A stretch of 64,000 nucleotides of DNA from an uncultured Pseudomonas sp. (GTDB lineage: Bacteria; Pseudomonadota; Gammaproteobacteria; Pseudomonadales; Pseudomonadaceae). The position numbers were made by a program, and so were the translations under genes. Each line of letters begins with the position of its first letter. Position 1 is the stretch's first letter. Below are positions 25,441 through 33,528 of the stretch, one piece after another. The DNA lies in assembly GCF_943846705.1 (NCBI RefSeq), contig NZ_OX044366.1:3782001-3846000 (forward strand), read 5' to 3'. The notes under the pieces are model-generated. The model did not search any database and was not told the DNA's origin. It worked only from the letters and a program-made list of their open reading frames with translations.

Positions 25441-25484
25441 ATTATCTGGAGCGAACCTTGAGTACTCATCGTCAAAGCGGACTA
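25441..25484 (-). promoter_or_regulatory. Shared motif G: activator-type promoter of hsaA operon
   Basis: On the minus strand TAGTC-CGCTTT-GACGATGA (25484-25466), then 19 nt, then GATAAT (25446-25441), a good -10 box, 51 nt before the hsaA ATG. There is no separate canonical -35, which fits an activator bound over that position. Confidence 0.75.
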
Positions 25485-25535
25485 TGGGACGAAGCAGTTG
25501 CAAAAATGTGCGCAGGCGATGCGCACACCTTAGGT

Positions 25536-27197
25536 TCAGGCCGTTCTGAACTGCTGCGCCATGCGCTCCAGTTCACCGGCCAGGCATTGCAGTTCGGCAG
25601 CAGCCGAGGCGCTCTGGGCCGCACTGCCGGACATTTCCTGGACACCGCTGGAGACCCCCTCGACACGCACGGCAATCTCCCGGGTAGCGGCTGACTGCCC
25701 CTTGAGCACCGCGGTGATCTCATTCACCGCGACAATCACCTCGCCGGTGCCGGCGCGGATCTGCACCAAGGAGCTGTCAGCCTGATGCGCCAATTCAACC
25801 CCCACCCGCACCCGCTCCACCGTTTGCTGCAAACCCGCCGCCACCGCACGGGTGCTGCCCTGCACCTGCTTGACCGTGGCGGCGATTTCCAGGGTAGAGC
25901 GCGAGGTGCGCTCAGCCAGCTGTCGCACCTCTGCCGCCACCACGGCAAAGCCTCGGCCCATTTCGCCGGCCCTGGCTGCTTCGATAGCCGCGTTCAGCGA
26001 AAGCAAGTTGGTTTGTTCAGCCACCTCGTTGATCACCTGAATAACGCTGCCAATCTGTAGCGAAAAACGCTCCAGTTCTTGCATTTGTTCGGCGGTCAGC
26101 TGGACCGCCTCGGCGATCTCGGTCATCTCCACGGTCATACGCTGGATCAACGCTTCACTCTGACTGGAGCGCACAGCGGCCTGCTCGGTGATCTTACGCG
26201 TCGATTCGGCATGACCGCCCACCTCGTCGATCGACACTGACAGCTGCTCCACCGCCGAGGACATACTGATCACCGCATCGGACTGCTGCTGCGCCATCCG
26301 TGATGCGCCATCGGACAACGCCGACAGGCGCACCGAGGAACTGCCAAGCAGCCTCACCTGTTCATGCACACCGCCAATCAGTTGCCTTAAGTTGGCCTGC
26401 ATGCGGGAAAAGCCTGCCAACAGGTCAGCAATTTCATCGCGCCCAGTGATCCGCACATCACCGCTTAGATCACCACCGGCAATCGCCCGCACGTGCGTCG
26501 ACACGGTACCGAAACCACTGCGCAAACGCGCCAAGGTAAGCACCCCGGTAATACTGCCAAGTACCAGCCCGACAATTGCCAGGGTCAGATAAATGCCGAG
26601 CGTCAGCCGATAACGCTGCTCGGCCAACACAAACGCCGCCTCGGCCTTCTGCTGCTGGTGAGCCCGCAGCTCACCCAGCGTGACCCGCGCCAGCCGCCCT
26701 TCCTCGGCGCCAAGCTGAAGGAAGGCGCGCATGCCGTTGACGCCAAAGTCCTCAATCTCCAGCAGCGCCAACATGGCATCCAGGTCTTCCAGCCAGAGCT
26801 GATAATGCGCTTCGAATTTCGCCACCAACTCCTGTTCCTGGACATCCAGCGAGCGCTGACTGAAGAACGCGCGCAGCTGTTCAATTTTCACGCTATTGGC
26901 GCGAATTTCATCCAGGTAGAAGGACATAGCCCGATCATGGGCGATGGACAGTTTGCCGGCGGGATCATATTGAAAGGCGATGAGTACGAGTCGCCGATTA
27001 TCATCCAGCAGATGCTCGATCTCGGTGGTCCGGCTGATCACCGACAATTGCTCGGCCTGCACCGCACGCAGACTGTCACGGGACGATTGCAGCCCGTACC
27101 AACCCAAGGCCACCGCCAGGTAGAACAACACACTCGCAAGCCCGGCCCAGAGCAACAGGCGAGCGGCAATACTCATACGCAAATGCACTCGAGGCAT
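25536..27197 (-). CDS. Methyl-accepting chemotaxis protein
   Basis: Membrane chemoreceptor (553 aa). An N-terminal cytoplasmic tail precedes TM1 (about 12-32, LLLWAGLASVLFYLAVALGW). A helical periplasmic sensor of about 160 residues follows, then TM2 (about 200-225), a HAMP domain, and a signalling domain with the hairpin tip EVAEQTNLLSLNAAIEAARA. The sensor looks like a four-helix-bundle type; its ligand is unknown. It lies 69 bp downstream of the aldehyde dehydrogenase on the same strand, so it is likely under motif F with the steroid genes. A receptor inside a steroid operon suggests taxis to steroids or degradation products (inference). Confidence 0.93.
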   Translation of the reverse strand: MPRVHLRMSIAARLLLWAGLASVLFYLAVALGWYGLQSSRDSLRAVQAEQLSVISRTTEIEHLLDDNRRLVLIAFQYDPAGKLSIAHDRAMSFYLDEIRANSVKIEQLRAFFSQRSLDVQEQELVAKFEAHYQLWLEDLDAMLALLEIEDFGVNGMRAFLQLGAEEGRLARVTLGELRAHQQQKAEAAFVLAEQRYRLTLGIYLTLAIVGLVLGSITGVLTLARLRSGFGTVSTHVRAIAGGDLSGDVRITGRDEIADLLAGFSRMQANLRQLIGGVHEQVRLLGSSSVRLSALSDGASRMAQQQSDAVISMSSAVEQLSVSIDEVGGHAESTRKITEQAAVRSSQSEALIQRMTVEMTEIAEAVQLTAEQMQELERFSLQIGSVIQVINEVAEQTNLLSLNAAIEAARAGEMGRGFAVVAAEVRQLAERTSRSTLEIAATVKQVQGSTRAVAAGLQQTVERVRVGVELAHQADSSLVQIRAGTGEVIVAVNEITAVLKGQSAATREIAVRVEGVSSGVQEMSGSAAQSASAAAELQCLAGELERMAQQFRTA

Positions 27198-27266
27198 AAA
27201 ACGGCTCCCAGCCAGGCACGCGCAGCTGCCCCGTTCCGGGCAGCTACGCAGAAGAGCAAGAAAGGA

Positions 27267-28697
27267 TCAGCGGGTGATTTGCGACTGCATTACGCCAGTG
27301 AAGCCGGCGTGGTACGGCGGCAACATGCCCCACTCTGCGCGCGGATCGGCGGCCGCCGCTTTGTACACGGTGCGCACATGACTGAACTCGAGAAAGCCCT
27401 CACGCCCATGGTAACGGCCCATACCCGAAGCGCCGACGCCGCCGAACGGAGCGGTTTCCATAGCTGCATGCATCAACGCATCGTTAATGCTTACGCCGCC
27501 GGACAAGGTATGCCCCAGCACCTGATCCTGCTCGGCCTGATCGCTACCGAAGTAATACAGCGCCAGCGGTCGTTCGCCTTGATTGATCTCTTCGAGCACA
27601 TGGCGAATATCTGAGTAACCGAGCACCACCAGCGCAGGGCCAAAGATCTCTTCGCGCATGATGCCGCTGCTCAGCGGCGGGTTAATCACCAGGCTCATCG
27701 GCCGCTTGCGCTGCTGGGCATCAAAGGCCACATCAGGGCACTGCACCACCTCTACGCCCAGCTCGCGCACCTCGGCGAGATAGCCATCCAAACGCTGCAG
27801 GTGGCGCTGATTGACGATGCTGACCAGATCCGGGTTGTCCGCAACGCTGGGGTATAGGCCACTGAAGGCTGCACTGAACTGACGAACAAATTCCTCGCAC
27901 TGCGCCGCAGGCACAAATACCCGATCCGGCGAGATGCAAATTTGCCCAGCGTTGATGCCCTTCGCGATCGCCAACCGGCGCGCGGCTTCGCCGATATCGG
28001 CACTGGCGCCGATAACCACTGGCGATTTACCGCCCAGCTCCAGGGTCACCGGAACCAGATGTTCCGCCGCGCGGCGCATGATATCGCGCCCGACTTCGGT
28101 ACTGCCGGTGAACACCAGGTGATTGAACGGCTGACTGGCGAATGCCTGCCCCACCTCGACACCGCCGGTGATGATCGCCAACTCCAGTGGGTCGAAACGC
28201 TGATCGATCAATTGCGCCAGCAGCGCGGCAGTGCGCGGGACAATCTCGGAAGGTTTGAGCACCGCCCGGTTGCCTGCGGCGAAGGCACAGGCCAGCGGGC
28301 TCAACAAGGTAAACAGCGGGGCATTCCAGGTGCCGATGATGCCGACACTGCCCTTGGGCTGGTATTGCACCCACGCCTCTGCGCCCATCTGATCATAGGG
28401 CGAGAATACCTGGCGCGGCTCATTCGGCATCCACTCACCGAGATGGTCACGGGCGTGCTTGAGTGAAGCCAGCGAGCCCAGCACATCGTTCATCAAGCCA
28501 AAGCCCGGGTGGCGCCCACCGAAGTCCGCGTCCATCGCCTCGGTCAGCGCCTGATGGTGATCCACCAGCAGGTCGATTACCGCCTGGATGCGCTCCCGAC
28601 GCAGCTCGGCACTGACCGGCCCCTGCTGGTCAAAAGCGAGGCGCTGGGCAGCAAGTAATGGCGGGAGTTGATCAATCGATTGCAGGTGGGCGCGCAT
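27267..28697 (-). CDS. Aldehyde dehydrogenase (coniferyl-type), candidate steroid aldehyde dehydrogenase
   Basis: NAD(P)-dependent ALDH (476 aa) of the class-3/coniferyl-aldehyde dehydrogenase branch. GIIGTWNAPLFTLLSPLACA near 120, catalytic Glu220 (LELGGKSP) and Cys254 (GQICISPDRV) are present. In cholate degradation by Pseudomonas sp. Chol1, an aldol-type side-chain cleavage produces a C22 steroid aldehyde that is oxidised by the dehydrogenase Sad. The MaoC-DUF35/aldolase systems in this window would create such an aldehyde, making this gene a good Sad candidate. Oxidation of another aldehyde cannot be excluded. It heads a unit with the chemoreceptor, under motif F. Confidence 0.83.
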   Translation of the reverse strand: MRAHLQSIDQLPPLLAAQRLAFDQQGPVSAELRRERIQAVIDLLVDHHQALTEAMDADFGGRHPGFGLMNDVLGSLASLKHARDHLGEWMPNEPRQVFSPYDQMGAEAWVQYQPKGSVGIIGTWNAPLFTLLSPLACAFAAGNRAVLKPSEIVPRTAALLAQLIDQRFDPLELAIITGGVEVGQAFASQPFNHLVFTGSTEVGRDIMRRAAEHLVPVTLELGGKSPVVIGASADIGEAARRLAIAKGINAGQICISPDRVFVPAAQCEEFVRQFSAAFSGLYPSVADNPDLVSIVNQRHLQRLDGYLAEVRELGVEVVQCPDVAFDAQQRKRPMSLVINPPLSSGIMREEIFGPALVVLGYSDIRHVLEEINQGERPLALYYFGSDQAEQDQVLGHTLSGGVSINDALMHAAMETAPFGGVGASGMGRYHGREGFLEFSHVRTVYKAAAADPRAEWGMLPPYHAGFTGVMQSQITR

Positions 28698-28756
28698 GCA
28701 GCGGTCTCCTTATTGCCTATCCGGCCTGTTCAGGCGTTATTTTTCTAATGTGCTGC

Positions 28757-28800
28757 ACGATAGACAGCCTCCCCACACCTCACCTCGTCCATACAGACCA
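28757..28800 (-). promoter_or_regulatory. Shared motif F: activator-type promoter of aldehyde dehydrogenase/MCP unit
   Basis: On the minus strand TGGTC-TGTATG-GACGAGGT (28800-28782), then 19 nt, then TATCGT (28762-28757), about 59 nt before the start codon. Slightly degenerate relative to the others, but spacing and orientation are identical. Confidence 0.65.
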
Positions 28801-28817
28801 GTAGACCCGGAGCGCGT

Positions 28818-28861
28818 TAGTCCATAGAGACGATGACCGCTAATTTGCCCCAGCAAATACT
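28818..28861 (+). promoter_or_regulatory. Shared motif E: activator-type promoter of the hsaB-hsaEGF unit
   Basis: TAGTC-CATAGA-GACGATGA (28818-28836), then 19 nt, then AATACT (28856-28861), 33 nt before the reductase ATG. It is back to back with motif F, so the divergent region has one operator per direction. Confidence 0.75.
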
Positions 28862-28894
28862 GGATTCACTGAACCTGGACGAGACGAGGCAGAT

Positions 28895-29908
28895 ATGAAT
28901 GCTCAGGCAAGTTTCAACCCCAAGGCGTTCCGCGACGCCCTGAGTACCTTCACCACGGGCGTGACCATCATCACCACTCGCGGCGCCGATGGCTTACCTG
29001 TTGGCATCACGGCCAACAGCTTCAACTCGGTGTCGCTCGACCCGCCGTTGGTGCTATGGAGCCTGGCCAAATCCGCCTACAGCCTGGAAGCGTTCTCTAA
29101 CACCAAGCACTGGAATGTACACGTGCTGTCGGTGGAACAGGAGCCTCTGTCCGGACGCTTCGCCTCTCGCGGCGAAGACAAGTTCGCCGGTATCCAGCTG
29201 GACCGCGGTATCAACGATATTCCCCTGTTGCACAACTGCACGGCGCGCTTTCAGTGCCGTACCGCCTTTATGTACGAAGGTGGCGACCACCTGATCTTCG
29301 TCGGCGAGGTGCTCAGCTTCGACAAAAGCCAGCTGCCGCCGCTGGCGTTTCAGAGCGGCCAATATGCACTGACCGCGCGCAAGCCCCACGAAGGCGTGCG
29401 CCTGTCACAGATTGAGCAAGTTGCCCCCGAATGCAGCTACACCGAAGACCTGCTGGGCTATCTGGTTGGGCGAGCGCATTACCAACTGGTCGCGTTTCTA
29501 CGCACCCTGCTGAGCAACCACAAGCTCGATGAACATGCGTTCTTCGTGCTCTCGGTACTGAGCATCCAGAACAATCTGACGCTGAAGCAGATCAACCACT
29601 TCGTCGCCTACACCGGGCGTGAGGTGACGATGTCGATGCTGCTGTTCCTGCAGAAGCAAGGCTACATCGTGGTCGACGAGCAGTCCGGCGAACAGTGTTT
29701 CATTCTCACCGGGGAAGGCCGCGAGGTCTCACTCGAGCATGTCGCCCTGGCCAAGGCGGTCGAGGAAGACGTCACCGAGAAGCTCGGCAGCGGCGACACT
29801 CTGGCACTGAAGATCCTCCTCAAGCGCCTGATCCAGGTCACCGACCCCGGCCTGCCCGACCTTTGGGCGACTGAAAACCCACCCCTGAATAAACACCTAA
29901 AGGGTTAA
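28895..29908 (+). CDS. hsaB: Flavin reductase of 3-HSA hydroxylase with C-terminal MarR-like domain (HsaB/TesA1 role)
   Basis: 337 aa. Residues about 1-175 form a short-chain flavin reductase domain (FTTGVTIITTRGADG, GITANSFNSVSLDPP, GRFASRGEDKFAG), which should supply reduced flavin to HsaA. A further 160 residues follow, including a winged-helix/MarR-like part (FVLSVLSIQNNLTLKQI, GREVTMSMLLFLQKQGYIV). Mycobacterial HsaB is only about 190 aa; the extended form resembles the C1 reductase of p-hydroxyphenylacetate hydroxylase, whose MarR-like tail makes reductase activity respond to the phenolic substrate. The same could hold here for 3-HSA (inference). First gene of a six-gene plus-strand unit. 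Confidence 0.85.
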   Translation: MNAQASFNPKAFRDALSTFTTGVTIITTRGADGLPVGITANSFNSVSLDPPLVLWSLAKSAYSLEAFSNTKHWNVHVLSVEQEPLSGRFASRGEDKFAGIQLDRGINDIPLLHNCTARFQCRTAFMYEGGDHLIFVGEVLSFDKSQLPPLAFQSGQYALTARKPHEGVRLSQIEQVAPECSYTEDLLGYLVGRAHYQLVAFLRTLLSNHKLDEHAFFVLSVLSIQNNLTLKQINHFVAYTGREVTMSMLLFLQKQGYIVVDEQSGEQCFILTGEGREVSLEHVALAKAVEEDVTEKLGSGDTLALKILLKRLIQVTDPGLPDLWATENPPLNKHLKG

Positions 29909-29919
29909 GGAACACCAGC

Positions 29920-30693
29920 ATGTCTCTATTAGAACGTTTCACGCTGCAGGGTAACGTGGCGCTGATCACCGGTGCAGGTAAAGGCATTGGCAAGGCCATT
30001 GCACTGGCCTATGCCGAAGCGGGTGCCAGCGTGGTCTGCGCGGCCCGTACCCTGGCCGACGTGGAAGCCGTGGCCGAGCAGATTCGCCAGCAAGGCGGTC
30101 AGGCCATCGCAGTATCCTGCGACGTCAACGATCCCGCCCAGCGCGAGGCGGCGGTCGCACGCACGCTGGAGGCCTTTGGCAAAATCACCCACCTGGTCAA
30201 CAACGCCGGTGGCGGCGGCCCCAACAGCCCGTTAAAGCTGAGCTGGGAAGAATTCGACCGCTCGCTGCACTTCAACGTCACCAGCGCCTACCACCTGATC
30301 CAGCTCTGTGCGCCGCACATGCTCGAGACCGGCCAGGGCAACATCATCAACATCACTTCAGGTGCCGCGCGCTACATCCAGCGCAACTTCAGCCGCTACG
30401 CCGCAGCCAAGGCAGCACTGACCCACCTAGGGAAAATGCTGGCCCAGGACTTCGCGCCGCTGATCCGCATCAACGCCATTGCGCCCGGGCCGATTATGAC
30501 CGACGCCCTGGCCGGGGTGATGACCGACGAAATCCGCCAGATCATGGAAAAGAACACTCCGCTGCGCACGCTCGGCGAAGTCGAGGATATCGCCGCCGCG
30601 GCCCTGTACCTGGCAACCCCCGCCTCGAAATGGGTGACGGGCAAAGTCCTTGAGGTCGACGGCGGCGCCGAAACCAGCGTTTTCCCCACCTGA
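29920..30693 (+). CDS. 7alpha-hydroxysteroid dehydrogenase-like SDR
   Basis: SDR of 257 aa whose motifs follow E. coli HdhA closely: ITGAGKGIGKAIA, LVNNAGGGGP, NIINITSGAA, the YAAAKAALTHL active site, INAIAPGPIMTDAL and the TPLRTLGEVEDIAAAALYL run. It would oxidise a 7alpha-hydroxyl of a bile acid or its degradation intermediates to the ketone, or act on a related secondary alcohol. It lies 11 bp after the hsaB-type gene and 13 bp before hsaE, well inside a steroid ring-degradation operon, so a steroid substrate is credible. Regiospecificity is inferred from resemblance only. Confidence 0.75.
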   Translation: MSLLERFTLQGNVALITGAGKGIGKAIALAYAEAGASVVCAARTLADVEAVAEQIRQQGGQAIAVSCDVNDPAQREAAVARTLEAFGKITHLVNNAGGGGPNSPLKLSWEEFDRSLHFNVTSAYHLIQLCAPHMLETGQGNIINITSGAARYIQRNFSRYAAAKAALTHLGKMLAQDFAPLIRINAIAPGPIMTDALAGVMTDEIRQIMEKNTPLRTLGEVEDIAAAALYLATPASKWVTGKVLEVDGGAETSVFPT

Positions 30694-30706
30694 ACGGAAC
30701 TGAATA

Positions 30707-31498
30707 ATGGATGACCACCTGATCAAGGCCCTGGGCGATGAACTGTATGCAGCCTTAAGTTCGCGCAAGGCCGTGCCGCCACTGACCAGCCGTTACACCG
30801 AGCTGACGCTGGACGCTGCCTACCGCATTTCCCTGCAGTTCCTCAGCCGTCGCCAGGCCATGGGCGAAAAGGTAATCGGCAAGAAGATCGGCGTAACCAG
30901 CAAGGCCGTGCAGGACATGCTCAATGTGCACCAGCCCGACTTCGGCTTCCTCACCGATCGCATGCAGGTCAGCGATGCCAGCAGCGTCAGCCTGGCCGAA
31001 CACCGTCTGATTGCACCGCGGGCCGAAGGCGAAATCGCCTTTATCCTGGGCGAAGACCTGAGCGGCCCTGGCATCACCGCCAGTGATGTGCTGGCCGCCA
31101 CCGAAGCGGTGGCACCGTGCTTCGAGATCGTCGACTCACGCATTGCCAACTGGCAAATCCGCATCGAAGACACCGTTGCCGACAATGCTTCATGCGGCGT
31201 ATTCGCCCTGGGCGAGGCGCGTATCGACCCACGCCAGGTGGACCTGGCAAGCGTCGAGCTAAAGATGCTGCTTAACCGCCAGCCAGCGGGCAGCGGCTTG
31301 GGCTCGGCGGTACAGGGCCACCCCTGCACGGCAGTGGCCTGGCTGGCCAATACCCTGGGCGAACTGGGCATTCCATTCCGCCGCGGCGAAATCATTTTGT
31401 CCGGTGCGCTGGCACCACTGGTACCGGTCGTCGCCGGCGACCACATCGAGATGCATATCAGCGGTCTGGGAAGTGCCAGCCTGCGTTTCACTGACTAA
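30707..31498 (+). CDS. hsaE: 2-hydroxyhexa-2,4-dienoate hydratase
   Basis: Member of the MhpD/2-keto-4-pentenoate hydratase family (263 aa): KKIGVTSKAVQDMLNVHQPDFG, PRAEGEIAFILG and an EIVDSR metal-site region. It hydrates the 2-hydroxydienoate released from ring A by HsaD to the 4-hydroxy-2-oxo acid. It is followed by hsaG and hsaF in the usual meta-pathway order, gaps 13-15 bp. The C6 substrate is inferred from the steroid context; homologues in aromatic pathways use the C5 analogue. Confidence 0.92.
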   Translation: MDDHLIKALGDELYAALSSRKAVPPLTSRYTELTLDAAYRISLQFLSRRQAMGEKVIGKKIGVTSKAVQDMLNVHQPDFGFLTDRMQVSDASSVSLAEHRLIAPRAEGEIAFILGEDLSGPGITASDVLAATEAVAPCFEIVDSRIANWQIRIEDTVADNASCGVFALGEARIDPRQVDLASVELKMLLNRQPAGSGLGSAVQGHPCTAVAWLANTLGELGIPFRRGEIILSGALAPLVPVVAGDHIEMHISGLGSASLRFTD

Positions 31499-31513
31499 CG
31501 TCCGGAGAACCCC

Positions 31514-32434
31514 ATGAGCAAAAAGATCCGTTGCGCCCTGATCGGGCCAGGCAATATCGGCACCGACCTGCTGTACAAATTGCTGCGCAGCGACGTGCTG
31601 GAGCCGGTCTGGATGGTCGGCATCGACCCCACCTCCGAAGGCCTGAAGCGCGCCGAAGAAATGGGCCTGAAGGTCACCAGCGACGGCATCGACGGACTGC
31701 TGCCGCACGTGCGCGAGGACGATATCCGCATCGCCTTCGATGCCACCTCGGCTTATGTGCACGCCGAAAACAGCCGCAAGCTCAATGAGCTGGGCGTGCT
31801 GATGATCGACCTCACGCCAGCGGCCATCGGCCCCTACGTCGTCCCGTCTGTAAACCTTGAGCAATATGCCAGCGAGGCGATTCTCAACGTCAACATGGTG
31901 ACTTGCGGCGGCCAGGCGACCATCCCCATGGTCGCCGCAATTTCCCGCGTGCAGTCGGTGGAATACGGCGAGATCGTGGCCACCGCTGCCTCGCGCTCGG
32001 TCGGCCCCGGCACGCGGAAGAACATCGACGAATTCACCCGCACCACTGCCAGCGCCATCGAGAAGGTCGGTGGCGCGAAGAAAGGCAAGGCGATCATCGT
32101 CATCAACCCGGCCGAACCGCCGTTAATCATGCGCGATACCGTCCACTGCCTGACCACCGACACCCCGGATCAAGCCCGCATCACCGACTCCATTCACAGC
32201 ATGATCGCCGAGGTGCAGAAGTACGTACCCGGCTACAAGCTGGTCAACGGCCCGGTGTTTGACGGCAACCGCGTCTCGGTCTTCATGGAGGTCGAAGGGC
32301 TGGGTGACTTCCTGCCTAAATACGCCGGCAACCTAGACATCATGACCGCCGCAGGTGCCCGCACCGCCGAGCTGTTCGCCGAGAAAATGCTCGATGGCAG
32401 CTTCAACCCCGCCGCCATCAGTGCCAACATTTAA
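31514..32434 (+). CDS. hsaG: Acylating acetaldehyde/propanal dehydrogenase
   Basis: CoA-acylating aldehyde dehydrogenase (306 aa) that converts propanal (or acetaldehyde) to the acyl-CoA, channelled from the aldolase. The N-terminal NAD fold has LIGPGNIGTDLLYKL (about 10-24) and the catalytic Cys131 lies in MVTCGGQATIP. Length is standard for the BphJ/HsaG family. It is adjacent to hsaF (10 bp), with which it forms a complex in known systems. Confidence 0.95.
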   Translation: MSKKIRCALIGPGNIGTDLLYKLLRSDVLEPVWMVGIDPTSEGLKRAEEMGLKVTSDGIDGLLPHVREDDIRIAFDATSAYVHAENSRKLNELGVLMIDLTPAAIGPYVVPSVNLEQYASEAILNVNMVTCGGQATIPMVAAISRVQSVEYGEIVATAASRSVGPGTRKNIDEFTRTTASAIEKVGGAKKGKAIIVINPAEPPLIMRDTVHCLTTDTPDQARITDSIHSMIAEVQKYVPGYKLVNGPVFDGNRVSVFMEVEGLGDFLPKYAGNLDIMTAAGARTAELFAEKMLDGSFNPAAISANI

Positions 32435-32444
32435 GGAGCCGTCC

Positions 32445-33470
32445 ATGAACCTGCAAGGCAAAAGCATCACTCTGCATGACATGACCCTGCGTGACGGCAT
32501 GCACCCCAAGCGCCACCAAATCAGTTTGGAGCAGATGCAAGGCATCGCCCAAGGCCTGGATGCCGCCGGCATTCCGCTGATCGAAGTGACCCACGGCGAC
32601 GGCCTCGGTGGCAGCTCGGTGAACTACGGTTTCCCCGCGCACACCGACGAGGAGTACCTGCAGGCAGTCGTGCCGCTGATGAAGAAGGCCAAGGTATCCG
32701 CCCTGCTGCTGCCCGGAATCGGCACCATTGATCATCTGAAAATGGCCCACGAGATCGGCGTAAACACCATTCGCGTGGCCACGCACTGCACCGAGGCCGA
32801 CGTTTCCGAGCAGCACATCACCCTAGCCCGCAAGCTTGAGATGGACACCGTGGGCTTTTTGATGATGGCGCACATGAACAGTCCAGAAGGTCTGGCCGAA
32901 CAGGCCCGGCTGATGGAAAGCTATGGCGCCAACTGTGTGTACATCACCGACTCCGCCGGCTACATGCTGCCCGAAGATGTCAGCGCCCGGATCAGCGCCG
33001 TGCGCCAGGCTTTGCAACCAGGCACCGAAATCGGCTTCCATGGTCACCACAACCTGGCCATGGGTGTTGCCAACTCGATTGCCGCAGTCGCCGCCGGTGC
33101 CACCCGGATCGATGCCGCCGCTGCCGGCCTGGGCGCCGGGGCCGGCAATACGCCGATGGAAATCCTTGTCGCGGTCTGTCAACGCATGGGCATTCACACC
33201 GGAGTGGACATTTTCGCCATTCAAGATGTGGCCGATGATCTGGTGGTGCCGATCATGGACTTCCCCATCCGCAGCGACAAAGACGCTCTGACTATGGGCT
33301 ATGGCGGGGTCTATGGCTCCTTCCTGCTGTTTGCCAAGCGCGCCGAGAAAAAGTACGGCGTGCCCGCACGCGAAATTCTCGTCGAGATGGGCCGCCGCGG
33401 CATGGTCGGCGGCCAGGAAGACATGATTGAGGATACTGCTCTGACCCTGCTTAAACAGCGCCAAGTCTGA
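32445..33470 (+). CDS. hsaF: 4-hydroxy-2-oxohexanoate/valerate aldolase
   Basis: Class II pyruvate aldolase of the DRE-TIM family (341 aa), cleaving the 4-hydroxy-2-oxo acid to pyruvate and propanal. DMTLRDGMHPKRHQ supplies the metal Asp and catalytic Arg/His region; FHGHHNLAMGVANS carries the two metal histidines. ATG 32445 has a GGAG site; the open frame extends upstream into hsaG but this start fits the family. It works as a channelling complex with HsaG. Confidence 0.95.
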   Translation: MNLQGKSITLHDMTLRDGMHPKRHQISLEQMQGIAQGLDAAGIPLIEVTHGDGLGGSSVNYGFPAHTDEEYLQAVVPLMKKAKVSALLLPGIGTIDHLKMAHEIGVNTIRVATHCTEADVSEQHITLARKLEMDTVGFLMMAHMNSPEGLAEQARLMESYGANCVYITDSAGYMLPEDVSARISAVRQALQPGTEIGFHGHHNLAMGVANSIAAVAAGATRIDAAAAGLGAGAGNTPMEILVAVCQRMGIHTGVDIFAIQDVADDLVVPIMDFPIRSDKDALTMGYGGVYGSFLLFAKRAEKKYGVPAREILVEMGRRGMVGGQEDMIEDTALTLLKQRQV

Positions 33471-33477
33471 AACCTAG

Positions 33478-33501
33478 CACCGGCAGCAACCGCTGCCGGT
33501 G
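33478..33501 (+). repeat. Intercistronic hairpin hsaF-MFS
   Basis: A perfect 10-bp GC-rich stem (CACCGGCAGC with its complement, AACC loop) lies 8 bp after the hsaF stop and is followed by ATTTTG. It may be a leaky terminator or an RNA-stability hairpin that lowers expression of the transporter relative to hsaEGF. Confidence 0.6.
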
Positions 33502-33528
33502 ATTTTGCTGCCAGGGAGGAAACCCATC

